This document shows positions 1 to 8,522 of a stretch of DNA of 64,000 nucleotides, one piece after another (position 1 is the first letter of the stretch; each line of letters starts with the position of its first letter). The notes beneath the pieces were generated by a model that was given only the letters and a program-made list of their open reading frames with translations, did not search any database and was not told where the DNA came from. Source of the stretch: CBFFRJ01 sp965644225 (GTDB taxonomy: Bacteria > Pseudomonadota > Gammaproteobacteria > Enterobacterales > Enterobacteriaceae). The translations under genes were made by a program, and so were the position numbers. The stretch is taken from assembly GCF_965644225.1 (NCBI RefSeq), contig NZ_CBFFRJ010000003.1, positions 16,076-80,075 of the forward strand, in the 5' to 3' direction.

Positions 1-461
1 TTCTGATCTTCCATTGCCCGCGCCAGATGACGTTGCGTGACGTGGGAGATTTCATGCGCCATCACCGAGGCGAGCTGACTTTCGTTGTCGGCGTAACGGA
101 AGAGCGCCGAATGCAGCACCACGTTACCGCCAAAAAAGGCGAAGGCGTTGATCTCGTCATTATTGACCAGATAAAAGTGGAAGGGGGTCTTCACTGAATC
201 GGCGTGGGAGACCAGTCGCATGCCAAGGCTGTTAATGTACTGGACCAACAAAGGATCGTTGATCAATGGGGCGCTGCCACGCAACTGGCGAACATAGAAG
301 TCACCCATCTGCATTTCCTGTCCGATTGACAGGGTGCTTCCTGCTGAGGTTCCCATATCCGGCAGATTATCTACCGAGTCCGCGAAGGCGGGCGCAGCCG
401 TGCTAAAGGTCAGGGCTGCGATAAGGGTTGCGACCAGCGTTTTTTTCAACTGACTGAACAT
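1..461 (-). CDS. bepA: BepA periplasmic metalloprotease/chaperone, C-terminal part outside window
   Basis: Only the first 153 codons lie in the window; the gene runs off the left edge. The protein opens with a cleavable signal peptide (basic MFSQLKK, hydrophobic core, then AFA before DSVDNLP). The zinc-protease motif HEISH sits near residue 137, preceded by a conserved ALFRYADNESQLASVMA stretch, as in M48 peptidases. BepA (YfgC) is a periplasmic protease and chaperone that helps LptD and BAM assembly and degrades misassembled outer-membrane proteins. It is divergent from perM, the same arrangement as in E. coli. The start is the only ATG in front of the signal peptide. Confidence 0.95.
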   Translation of the reverse strand, partial: MFSQLKKTLVATLIAALTFSTAAPAFADSVDNLPDMGTSAGSTLSIGQEMQMGDFYVRQLRGSAPLINDPLLVQYINSLGMRLVSHADSVKTPFHFYLVNNDEINAFAFFGGNVVLHSALFRYADNESQLASVMAHEISHVTQRHLARAMEDQ

Positions 462-685
462 AACCTCTGTCCTGTATATTGAGTGTTACCGTTTGACCAA
501 AAGCGCGAAACTTTGTTCCTGCGCGCTGGAAAAGGGAGTTTAGCCGCGTTATTCATAGATTAAAATCTTTTTACCCGCAGGCGGTGTTTCAGTGCAAAGG
601 CATTAAAAAGCGAAGTCTTTTTTGTGACATTTCGATACACTTCGTCTACTCACCTCGCTCAATCCGGCTCTCCCGGAAGGAATTT

Positions 686-1753
686 ATGCTCGAATTGTTG
701 ATGCAGTGGTATCGCCGTCGCTTTAGCGATCCTGAAGCGATTGCGTTACTGGTCATTCTGCTGGCAGGTTTTGTTATCCTTTTCTTTTTCAATGGCCTGC
801 TGGCACCGCTGTTGGTTGCCCTGGTGCTGGCTTACCTGCTCGAGTGGCCGACCGTTCGCCTGGAGCGTATCGGTATCTCCCGCCGCTGGGCCGCCTCGCT
901 GGTACTGATTATCTTTGTTGGCATCTTAATGGTGATGGCTTTTGTGGTGATGCCGATTGCCTGGCAGCAGGGGATGAACCTGATCCGCGATATGCCTGGG
1001 ATGCTCAATAAACTCTCCGACTATGCCGCCACGCTGCCCCGGCGTTATCCGATGTTAATGGATGCGGGCATCATTGATGCGATGGCGGAAAACATGCGCA
1101 CCCGAATGTCCGGGATGGGCGACTCAGTGGTCAAATATTCCCTCGCCTCGCTGGTGGGGCTGCTGACGCTCGCGGTCTATCTGGTGCTGGTGCCGCTGAT
1201 GGTCTTTTTCCTGGTGAAAGATAAAGAGCAGATGCTCAACGCGGTACGCCGTGTACTGCCGCGCAATCGCGGGCTGGCAGGCCAGGTCTGGAAAGAGATG
1301 AACCAGCAAATCACCAACTATATTCGCGGCAAAGTGCTGGAAATGATTGTGGTGGGCGTCGCTACCTGGTTTGGTTTTTTACTCTTTGGCCTCAATTACT
1401 CGTTGCTGTTAGCCGTGCTGGTGGGCTTCTCGGTGTTGATCCCCTATATCGGCGCGTTTGTGGTCACCATCCCGGTTGTCTGCGTGGCGCTGTTTCAGTT
1501 CGGCGCAGGCACCGAGTTCTGGAGCTGCTTTGCGGTCTATCTGATTATTCAGGGGCTGGACGGCAATCTACTGGTGCCGGTGCTCTTCTCCGAGGCCGTC
1601 AACCTGCATCCGCTGGTTATCATCCTGTCAGTGATTATTTTTGGCGGTCTGTGGGGATTCTGGGGTGTGTTCTTCGCCATCCCGTTAGCGACGCTGGTCA
1701 AGGCCGTTATCCACGCCTGGCCGGACGCACCGGTGGTTGACGAACCGCATTAA
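686..1753 (+). CDS. perM: PerM family (AI-2E transporter-like) membrane protein
   Basis: 355 residues, close to the 353 of E. coli PerM (YfgO). The open frame extends 34 codons further upstream, but the ATG at 686 follows a ggaagg ribosome-binding site and begins with the family's MLELLMQWYRRRF. There are about eight hydrophobic segments, including pairs near residues 20-55 and 60-95, and a long cytoplasmic or periplasmic stretch around 105-160. The C-terminal half has the AI-2E transporter family pattern (GLDGNLLVPVLFSEAVNLHP). It is assigned as a permease by family; the substrate is not known. Divergent from bepA and convergent with focB. Confidence 0.93.
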   Translation: MLELLMQWYRRRFSDPEAIALLVILLAGFVILFFFNGLLAPLLVALVLAYLLEWPTVRLERIGISRRWAASLVLIIFVGILMVMAFVVMPIAWQQGMNLIRDMPGMLNKLSDYAATLPRRYPMLMDAGIIDAMAENMRTRMSGMGDSVVKYSLASLVGLLTLAVYLVLVPLMVFFLVKDKEQMLNAVRRVLPRNRGLAGQVWKEMNQQITNYIRGKVLEMIVVGVATWFGFLLFGLNYSLLLAVLVGFSVLIPYIGAFVVTIPVVCVALFQFGAGTEFWSCFAVYLIIQGLDGNLLVPVLFSEAVNLHPLVIILSVIIFGGLWGFWGVFFAIPLATLVKAVIHAWPDAPVVDEPH

Positions 1754-1774
1754 TTTTTACTCAGTGCGGCCTGT

Positions 1775-1801
1775 TTCCCCTCTCCTCAAAAAGAGGCGAG
1801 G
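1775..1801. terminator. Stem-loop between convergent perM and focB
   Basis: CCCCTC and CCTC pair with GAGG and GAGGGG across an AAAAA loop, with one t/c mismatch in the stem. No clear T-tract follows on either strand, so it may be a repeat element rather than an intrinsic terminator. A second inverted repeat (AACTGGCC at 1831-1838 with GGCCAGTT at 1861-1868) lies just before the focB stop codon. Confidence 0.45.
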
Positions 1802-1877
1802 GGTGGAATGGGCCTGTTTCTCAATTTGATAACTGGCCTGAGGCGATATTGATAAAAAGGGGCCAGTTGCAGCGCCA

Positions 1878-2735
1878 TCAGTGCCTGTTATTTTGATTAC
1901 GCAGATAGATAATCCAGTAGGTCACGCCCACCAGTAATCCACCGCCGATAATATTGCCGATGGTTACCGGGATCAGATTGGCGGTAATAAAATTACTGAC
2001 GGTCAGGGCCGGGAAGTTATCCGGCGAGGAGTGTACCGTCGTCCAGAATGTGTCCGGGGCAAAATCACGGATAATAATCGCGAGTGGGATCAGAAACATA
2101 TTGGCGATGCTGTGCTCAAATCCGCTGGCGACAAACATACCAATGGGTAGCAGCATTGCCATGATTTTATCCGTCAGCGTATGGCCGGAATAACTCATCC
2201 ATACCGCCAGACAGACCATTAAATTACATAATGTGCCGAGGCAGACCGCCTCAATAAAGGTGTGGTGCATTTTATGGTCAGCGGTCTGTAATACATTAAG
2301 CCCCCACAGACCATTGCCGTTCATATGTTGCCCGGCGAACCAGATCAGGGCGACAAAGAACAGCGCACCCACCAGATTCCCCAGATAGACCAGGACCCAG
2401 TTGAGCAGCAGCTGCCCCCAGCTTATCAGCCCGCTGGCTTTCGCCATCACGGTAAGCACCGTTGAGGTAAAGAGATCGGCGCCACAGACCACCACCAGTA
2501 TTAACCCCAGCGAGAAGCAGACGCCGCCCGCCAGTTTTGTCAGCCCGCTTGCCGGTGCCGGACCCATGGTGACAGTGATATAAAAAACAAAGGCGATCGA
2601 AATAAATACACCAGCGGTCACGGCGAGAAAGAAGGACAATTCTTTCTTCTTGCTGACTTTATATAAACCTGCCTGTTCGGCAACTTTTGCCATTTCTGCG
2701 GGTAGCCGCAGATCAAAAGCGTTGCTGGTATCCAT
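1878..2735 (-). CDS. focB: Formate channel FocB (FocA-like sequence)
   Basis: 285-residue member of the formate/nitrite transporter (FNT) family, a pentameric inner-membrane channel moving formate in or out. Six hydrophobic segments are visible. FNT signatures include GADLFTSTVL and the pore histidine region ASGFEHSIANMF. The ATG at 2735 follows AGGAGA at good spacing; the frame could extend to 2759 but without a better site. It is last in the hyf cluster as in E. coli, where FocB would feed formate to formate hydrogenlyase. From memory, several core stretches read more like E. coli FocA than FocB, and the length equals FocA's. A separate sigma54 element lies upstream. Confidence 0.9.
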   Translation of the reverse strand: MDTSNAFDLRLPAEMAKVAEQAGLYKVSKKKELSFFLAVTAGVFISIAFVFYITVTMGPAPASGLTKLAGGVCFSLGLILVVVCGADLFTSTVLTVMAKASGLISWGQLLLNWVLVYLGNLVGALFFVALIWFAGQHMNGNGLWGLNVLQTADHKMHHTFIEAVCLGTLCNLMVCLAVWMSYSGHTLTDKIMAMLLPIGMFVASGFEHSIANMFLIPLAIIIRDFAPDTFWTTVHSSPDNFPALTVSNFITANLIPVTIGNIIGGGLLVGVTYWIIYLRNQNNRH

Positions 2736-2807
2736 AAGTATCTCCTGATTTCCGTGCATAAAGGACGGCGCAGATCGCGCGGGACAATATTGAAACTCGC
2801 CGTTTTA

Positions 2808-2824
2808 TGCACAGCCCGTACCAG
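2808..2824 (-). promoter_or_regulatory. Sigma54 (-24/-12) promoter for focB
   Basis: On the minus strand the element reads CTGGTACGGGCTGTGCA. Against the sigma54 consensus YTGGCACGNNNNTTGCW there are two mismatches, and the invariant GG and GC are exactly ten bases apart. The predicted transcript start near 2797 would give a leader of about 62 nt before the focB ATG. This would allow focB to be activated by HyfR or FhlA independently of read-through from hyfA. Confidence 0.65.
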
Positions 2825-2889
2825 CTCAGGAGAAATTCCGGGGCGAAAGCGTTAATTGGTTCACAGTTAACGTCAGGAGAAAGACAGGG

Positions 2890-4836
2890 TTACAGGACTT
2901 CCCGTACGGCAATACCCAGCCGCTGCATACGTGACAGCAGGGTTGTACGTTTCATTCCTAATTTGGCAGCAGCACCGCGCGGACCCGCAACAATGCCATT
3001 GGTTTCCCGCAGCACCTGAATGATCCGCTGGCGCTCTTCTTCATCATTTTCAGGCGGTTCGGTGTGAATTATCTCTGCAACACGCGGTAAGGGAAACGGA
3101 AAGGGATCGTGCCCGACCGGCTGAACCATGCTGGTCGATTGCGTATTGAGGTGCAGGCTCAGGGTATTGTCCCGGGAGAGTAGTACGGCACGTTCAATGA
3201 TGTTTTCCAGTTCGCGCACATTGCCAGGCCACTCGTAGCGTATGAGCTGGCGCATCGCATCAGCAGGAATGGTGTCGACGGCGCGATTGAGGCGTCGCGA
3301 CAGCTTTTGGGTGAAATAGCGGGCCAGCAGGGGAATATCGTCCGGTCGATCGCGCAGCGGCGGCAGCATCAACGGGAACACGTTGAGACGGTAAAAGAGA
3401 TCGTTACGGAATTCGCGATCAATCACCATCTGCTTGAGATCACGGTTAGTGGCGGCAATCACCCGCACGTTGACCGGGATGGTTCGCGTCCCGCCAATAC
3501 GCTCAATCTCCCGCTCCTGTAACACGCGCAATAGCTTAGGCTGTAGCTCGATGGGCATATCGCCAATTTCATCAAGGAACAGAGTGCCGCCATCGGCCAT
3601 TTCAAAGCGCCCGCGGTGGGTGTTGATCGCCCCGGTAAAGGCCCCTTTATCGTGACCAAACAGCTCACTTTCCAGCAGACTTGAGGGGATCGCCGCGCAG
3701 TTAATTTTCACCAGCGGTTTGTCTTTGCGCAGGCTTAACTGATGAATGGCGCGGGCAATAATCTCTTTTCCGGTCCCCGTTTCCCCCAGAATCAACACGG
3801 TGCTGTCACTCAGGGCGACAATATCGACCTGCTGCAGGACATCGCGCATGGCGTCACTTTGATAAACGATATCGCCAAAGGTCTGATTAGAGAGGATCTG
3901 CTGGTTAAGTTTGCTGTTTTCGTTTTTGAGATTTTCCTTCACATGCGTGACTTTGCGATAGGCATCGGCATTATCGACGGCAATGCCAATTCTGTCGGCA
4001 ATCTGGCGAATTAATCGACAGTTTTGCGCGCTGAATATTGTCATATCCCGGTGGGATAGCACCAGCACCCCGGTGGACTGATGGCTGAATGCCAGCGGTA
4101 AGATAAATACCGCCTCCATGCCCGTCGCCAGCGATGCAAGCAGTGGATCGCTGCTCCATTGCTGCGGGTCGTCCTTCTTTTGTAGCAAGGATGGATGATG
4201 CTCATTGAGCGCACTTGAGAGCAGCGCGCTTTCACTGCGCAAGGGGTGATGCTGGCTGACCGGCTGCGGCGAGGTGAAGTCGGTTGAGTGCCAGATTAGC
4301 TGGCGGGAGCGCAAGGCATCGCGCAGCACCATGCTGACGCTGTCCACGCCAAAGAAGCGATGAATTTCCCGGGAAACATCCACCACCAGTTCATCAATAT
4401 CCAGATGAGAGAGTACGGTATTGGTGATGTCGACCAGCACCCGGTCATGGTCACGATCCTGCTGTAATGTCGCCAGGGTAGTTTCCATTTCGCCCCGGGC
4501 GATATCGCCTTCCAGCCCTTGCGCCGCCAGTCTTGCCAGCCAGGCGAACATGGTATTGTCGGTGTCGCAGAATTTTCCGCCATCGGTACGCACGAAGCGC
4601 AACTCCGCCATCGTATCACTGGCAAGTAAAATCATATGGACGGAGCTGTCGCTGACCTGGCCGACGTACTCCTCGGCAGAAAACTCGTCGCTACCGTCGT
4701 CGAAACAGCGGTAAAAACAGTGGTCGCCAGGGCGTAATTCAATAAACTGGATGGGGCTGAAGGGAGGCGGTAGAGGAATGAACGCCCGTAGCAGGGACGC
4801 TTTATCTTTTTGTTCCAGCAAACGCTGTAAAATCAT
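2890..4836 (-). CDS. hyfR: HyfR, FhlA-type sigma54-dependent activator of hydrogenase-4
   Basis: 648 residues. An N-terminal sensor region and a GAF-like domain (about 130-290) precede an AAA+ domain with Walker A GETGTGKE (351-358), the sigma54-contact loop GAFTGA (398-403) and Walker B GTLFLDE (417-423). The C terminus carries a Fis-type helix-turn-helix (GPRGAAAKLGMKRTTLLSRM). FhlA-family proteins sense formate and activate hyc/hyf promoters. The start at 4836 is set by an in-frame stop a few codons upstream, which makes the N terminus about 20 residues shorter than my recollection of E. coli HyfR. It lies 223 bp after hyfJ, so it may have its own promoter. Confidence 0.95.
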   Translation of the reverse strand: MILQRLLEQKDKASLLRAFIPLPPPFSPIQFIELRPGDHCFYRCFDDGSDEFSAEEYVGQVSDSSVHMILLASDTMAELRFVRTDGGKFCDTDNTMFAWLARLAAQGLEGDIARGEMETTLATLQQDRDHDRVLVDITNTVLSHLDIDELVVDVSREIHRFFGVDSVSMVLRDALRSRQLIWHSTDFTSPQPVSQHHPLRSESALLSSALNEHHPSLLQKKDDPQQWSSDPLLASLATGMEAVFILPLAFSHQSTGVLVLSHRDMTIFSAQNCRLIRQIADRIGIAVDNADAYRKVTHVKENLKNENSKLNQQILSNQTFGDIVYQSDAMRDVLQQVDIVALSDSTVLILGETGTGKEIIARAIHQLSLRKDKPLVKINCAAIPSSLLESELFGHDKGAFTGAINTHRGRFEMADGGTLFLDEIGDMPIELQPKLLRVLQEREIERIGGTRTIPVNVRVIAATNRDLKQMVIDREFRNDLFYRLNVFPLMLPPLRDRPDDIPLLARYFTQKLSRRLNRAVDTIPADAMRQLIRYEWPGNVRELENIIERAVLLSRDNTLSLHLNTQSTSMVQPVGHDPFPFPLPRVAEIIHTEPPENDEEERQRIIQVLRETNGIVAGPRGAAAKLGMKRTTLLSRMQRLGIAVREVL

Positions 4837-4950
4837 GGGTACCGCATCCTTCCAGAATCAATTGCACACAAGCAGACAAAAAAGAGTGAAGGCCAGCATT
4901 GAGTGACCCCTTACCGTTGTGTTCGCGTGATTTTTATTTATCAGTACATA

Positions 4951-4985
4951 AACAGGGCCACGTATTATCCTACTATAACCCTGTT
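4951..4985. terminator. Weak inverted repeat in the hyfJ-hyfR gap
   Basis: AACAGGG (4951-4957) pairs with CCCTGTT (4979-4985) across a 21-base loop. A T-run follows on the plus strand and only a short TTTA on the minus strand. The long loop makes it a poor terminator. Nothing else convincing was seen in this 223-bp gap. Confidence 0.25.
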
Positions 4986-5059
4986 TTTTGTAGTGTTAAG
5001 CGCTTCACGGATACACTAATTGTCATACTAATTGATCAGGATTGGATAAAACCTAAATT

Positions 5060-5470
5060 TTACCTCAACAGGCGGACCATCAGATAAATAGCGGGTTCCT
5101 GCGCAATATCTTGTAAATGCTGGAGCATTTGTTCACTCCAGTCGCGCCAGGGCGATTCGGCTTCAGCCGCCAGGCGGGCAAAAGCCGGTGCCAGGGTATT
5201 GACGTGGCTGGCATCGATAACAATCTCGCCAAAGGTTAACAGCCCGCGCATTTTGCGTTGTGCTTCACCCTCCAGCAGATCAACCCAGGCCTGGTAGCCA
5301 TCGAGCGGACATTCAAGCACCACATTCAGGCAATCGATCACCCCCACGTGATGACCGATTGCCAGTGAGTAATACATCACCTGGCGGCTCTTTTCTTCCA
5401 CATTAACGCTGTCGTCAACAAACTTCTGCCGCAGCGTCCAGAACATGACTTTAGCGCCGTACTCAGCCAT
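5060..5470 (-). CDS. hyfJ: HyfJ, hydrogenase-4 accessory/assembly protein
   Basis: 136 residues, matching the family length. HyfJ is related to HycH, which helps process or assemble the large subunit of hydrogenase-3. Conserved family stretches include KFVDDSVNVEEKSRQVMYYSLAIGHHVGVIDC and QEPAIYLMVRLL, seen here in order. The start is the ATG at 5470 (MAEYG); it overlaps the end of hyfI by eight bases, so translation is probably coupled. A longer frame starts at 5491, but it would overlap hyfI more and lacks support. Confidence 0.92.
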   Translation of the reverse strand: MAEYGAKVMFWTLRQKFVDDSVNVEEKSRQVMYYSLAIGHHVGVIDCLNVVLECPLDGYQAWVDLLEGEAQRKMRGLLTFGEIVIDASHVNTLAPAFARLAAEAESPWRDWSEQMLQHLQDIAQEPAIYLMVRLLR

Positions 5471-6239
5471 TATGACGCTCCATTTCAACAATTAGTTGTT
5501 GCACGATGCTCGTCAGACGAGGGTCTGCCGCCTGTTGCAGCCAGGCGTGAATACGCGGCAAACGCTGCGTCGGTTCTCCTTCACTCAACAAGGCAAAAAA
5601 GCGTTCGGCGATTTCCCGCCCCTGGCGATAGCCAGCCAGTTGGCGAGCCAGACGCTCAATATGCACACGCATTGCCAGCGGCACCGCAGGCCAGCGTATG
5701 CTGGCGGTTTCCCCCTCGGCCTGCTGGTAATCGATGGCATGCAGTTTCTGCTCAAGTAGACCTAAGGCGACCGCAAAACCGTGAATGGTGGCGGCAGGTG
5801 TCGGCGGGCAACCAGGGATCCAGACGTCAATGGGGACGATAGTATCGCTACCACCCCAGACGCAGTACAGGTCGTGGAAGATGCCGCCGCCGACCCCGCA
5901 TGCGCCGTAAGATATCGCAATTTTATGATCCGGCGCGGAGTGCCAGGCGCGCAGAGCAGGCATGCGCATGGCGCGGGTTACCGCCCCGGTAAACAGCAAA
6001 ATATCGGCATGACGGGGCGAGGCCACCACTTTGATGCCAAAACGCTCGGCGTCGAACAGGGGAGTGATGGCGGAGAAAATTTCGATTTCGCACCCGTTGC
6101 ACCCGCCGCAGTCAACCCGATAAACATAGGCAGAACGCTGGATATCACGCAGCAGCACCTGCTTGATTTTCTGCGCTTCGTCATCCAGCGAAATCGGCTG
6201 GCTGACATGTTGTGACAGCGTCAGGGAATCGGCACTCAT
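5463..6239 (-). CDS. hyfI: HyfI, hydrogenase-4 small subunit
   Basis: 258 residues, family of NuoB/HycG small subunits that carry the proximal 4Fe-4S cluster next to the NiFe site. The ligand pattern CGGCNGC is at 44-50, followed by SYGACGVGGG and IPGCPPTPAA, the remaining ligand regions of this family. It passes electrons between the large subunit HyfG and the ferredoxin-like HyfH. The ATG overlaps the hyfH stop as ATGA, typical of tightly coupled operon genes. Confidence 0.96.
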   Translation of the reverse strand: MSADSLTLSQHVSQPISLDDEAQKIKQVLLRDIQRSAYVYRVDCGGCNGCEIEIFSAITPLFDAERFGIKVVASPRHADILLFTGAVTRAMRMPALRAWHSAPDHKIAISYGACGVGGGIFHDLYCVWGGSDTIVPIDVWIPGCPPTPAATIHGFAVALGLLEQKLHAIDYQQAEGETASIRWPAVPLAMRVHIERLARQLAGYRQGREIAERFFALLSEGEPTQRLPRIHAWLQQAADPRLTSIVQQLIVEMERHNG

Positions 6240-6784
6240 GCTTGCTCCTTAAGATGGTAATGAACGTTGGTACTGCCCCGGTGCTCCAGTGACGCCCGGC
6301 GTTTACAGGCCGGGCATACCTCCGCCTGAGCGCGCAGCGTCGCCAGAATTTCGGGATTGGCCTGATGCATCGCCAGCAGCTCTGTGGCCAGCGCGACAGA
6401 TTTCTCCGGAGCGAAAGGCTGATGGCATTCAGAGCAATGTTGCAAACGGAAAGTGGCGCGCACATAGAGATCGGCTTTGCGGGTCACGGCCAGTTCGAAA
6501 TCTTCCGTCAGGCGAATAGCATGGGTCGGACACACTTCTTCGCAGCGGCCGCAGTAAATACAGCGGCCAATAAAGAGCTGCCAGGTGCGGGCGTTATCGT
6601 CCGGTGAGGTTTCCATCGTCAGGGCGTTGGCCGGGCACGCTGTGGTGCAGGCTCCGCAGGCGATACACTGCTGCGCATCAAGCTCAGGTCGGCCGCGAAA
6701 GCCAGGGCAGACATCCAGCGGTGCAAACGGGTATTTCACCGTCACGTCGCCTGCCCTGAGAATGGTTTTCAACAATTTAAGCAT
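6236..6784 (-). CDS. hyfH: HyfH, 2x[4Fe-4S] ferredoxin-like subunit
   Basis: 182 residues, NuoI/HycF-like. Two complete 4Fe-4S motifs are visible: C40-x2-C43-x2-C46-x3-C50 and C75-x2-C78-x2-C81-x3-C85. The C-terminal part adds two CxxC pairs (117/120 and 157/160) that may bind another metal. In formate hydrogenlyase complexes this subunit relays electrons within the peripheral arm. Ten bases separate it from the hyfG stop. Confidence 0.95.
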   Translation of the reverse strand: MLKLLKTILRAGDVTVKYPFAPLDVCPGFRGRPELDAQQCIACGACTTACPANALTMETSPDDNARTWQLFIGRCIYCGRCEEVCPTHAIRLTEDFELAVTRKADLYVRATFRLQHCSECHQPFAPEKSVALATELLAMHQANPEILATLRAQAEVCPACKRRASLEHRGSTNVHYHLKEQA

Positions 6785-6794
6785 CGTATCCTCC

Positions 6795-8522
6795 TTATTT
6801 CAGCGGCGAGTTGCGACGTTCAATACCGTAACGCTCGATCTCTTTGTACGGCACGGTGGTGGATTTGCGTTTACGCACGTCCACCAGAGTGACACGGTCT
6901 GTACAGGAGTAGCAGGGATCGAGGCTGCCGATAATCAGCGGCGCATCGGACACGGTGTTGCCGCGCAGCATATAGCGCAGCACCGGCCAGTTCGCGTAGG
7001 TCGCCGCACGGCAGCGCCAGCGGAACAATTTTTGGTTGTCGCCGAGCATACTCCAGTGCACATCTTCGCCACGCGGCGCTTCAACGTAGCCGAGGGCGAA
7101 TTTATGCGGCTGATAGGTGAAGCCTTCGGTCAGCAGCGGGGTGTTCGGCAAATTATCCAGGGCATATTCAATCATCGACAGTGAGTCGAAGGTCTCTTTG
7201 ATCCTGACCATCACCCGGGAAAATACATCGCCATCAGGCCAGCTGAATAAGGTTTTCGGGATATTGCCATAGTCGGCATAAGGGTGATCAAAACGAAGAT
7301 CGCGGTTAAAGCCGCTCCCGCGGATCAGCGGCCCGACCGGGCTGTAATCACGCGCTATCTGCCTGTCCAGTACGCCGACGCCTTGCGTGCGCTGACCGAT
7401 ATTGGGCGTGGAGAGCAGCATGTCCACCAGCTGCGTCACTTCGGCGCGCATTTCGCGGACCAGCTGGATGGTTTTGACGCGCTGCTCTTTAAGCACATCG
7501 CGACGAATGCCGCCAATCAGGTTCAGGCCGTAGGTTTTACGCGACCCGGTAAGCAGCTCTGCCATGGTCATCGATTTTTCGCGGATGCGGAAAAACTGCA
7601 TAAAGCCGGTATCAAAGCCGACAAAGTGGCAGGACAGGCCGATATTCAGTAAATGGCTGTGCAGACGCTCCACTTCCAGCAGTACCGAGCGAATAGTGTG
7701 AGCCCGTTGCGGGACCACAATGCCGAGCGCGTTTTCCACCGAAGTGGTGTAGGCCACGCTGTGGGCGAAACCACAAATGCCGCAGACACGGTCTGACAGG
7801 AAGGTGACTTCGTTGTAACCCATGCGGGTTTCCGCCAGTTTTTCCATACCCCGGTGGACATAGAACAGGCGATAGTCGGCATCGACAATTCGTTCGCCAT
7901 CAACAAACAGACGGAAGTGGCCCGGTTCATCGGAGGTGATATGCAACGGGCCAATCGGCACGATACGCGCAGAATTGCCCCCTTCATTGATAAAGGAGTA
8001 GTTTTCCGTGTCGGTGGTGGGTTCCGGGCGCAGGCGGTAATCCATGGTGTCTTTGCGCAGCGGATGCAAATCATCCGGCCAGTCATCCGGTAGTAACAGA
8101 CGGCGTTGATCCGGTAAGCCCACCGGGATCAACCCGTACATGTCACGGATCTCACGCTCGCCCCAGACCGCAGCCGGAACCTTCGGGGTGACGGACGGGA
8201 ATTCGCGGGTGGCGGCATCCACCAGCGCTTTTACCACGATCCAGCATTTTTCTGCCCCTTCCATCGACAGGGCATAATAGACCCCGTAATGGCCATTCAG
8301 CGTGCGTTCGTCGTTGCCGAACAGCACCGGCAGCCAGCCATCGTGTTGATAATAGAGGTAATGAACGATGTCCGGCAGCAGGTTGAGCTTCACCGTAATA
8401 GTGGTCTGCTCAAAGGTCTGCCGTTCTTCTTCAAGAATGGCCCCTGGAAATTGCGCGTTTAGCGCCACAAGGTATACCGCACCACGAGGGGCATCAAGAC
8501 TGACACTCTCTAAATAACTCAC
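6795..8522 (-). CDS. hyfG: HyfG, NiFe hydrogenase-4 large subunit
   Basis: 575 residues from a GTG start at 8522. The GTG overlaps the hyfF stop as GTGA and follows a GGGAGA site; the open frame continues upstream only inside hyfF. The N-terminal 180 residues are NuoC-like and the rest NuoD/HycE-like. NiFe ligands are the pair C247/C250 in RVCGIC and C537/C540 in DPCYSC. A 32-residue tail follows R543, the position where related HycE is cut by its maturation protease. That protease (HycI) is not encoded here. E. coli HyfG is about 555 residues, so the N terminus differs slightly. Confidence 0.96.
   Translation of the reverse strand: MSYLESVSLDAPRGAVYLVALNAQFPGAILEEERQTFEQTTITVKLNLLPDIVHYLYYQHDGWLPVLFGNDERTLNGHYGVYYALSMEGAEKCWIVVKALVDAATREFPSVTPKVPAAVWGEREIRDMYGLIPVGLPDQRRLLLPDDWPDDLHPLRKDTMDYRLRPEPTTDTENYSFINEGGNSARIVPIGPLHITSDEPGHFRLFVDGERIVDADYRLFYVHRGMEKLAETRMGYNEVTFLSDRVCGICGFAHSVAYTTSVENALGIVVPQRAHTIRSVLLEVERLHSHLLNIGLSCHFVGFDTGFMQFFRIREKSMTMAELLTGSRKTYGLNLIGGIRRDVLKEQRVKTIQLVREMRAEVTQLVDMLLSTPNIGQRTQGVGVLDRQIARDYSPVGPLIRGSGFNRDLRFDHPYADYGNIPKTLFSWPDGDVFSRVMVRIKETFDSLSMIEYALDNLPNTPLLTEGFTYQPHKFALGYVEAPRGEDVHWSMLGDNQKLFRWRCRAATYANWPVLRYMLRGNTVSDAPLIIGSLDPCYSCTDRVTLVDVRKRKSTTVPYKEIERYGIERRNSPLK

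Noticed and set aside
4899..5087. Small gene in the hyfR-hyfJ gap
   Set aside because: The 62-codon frame overlaps the hyfJ end, lacks a ribosome-binding site and has no similarity to known small proteins.
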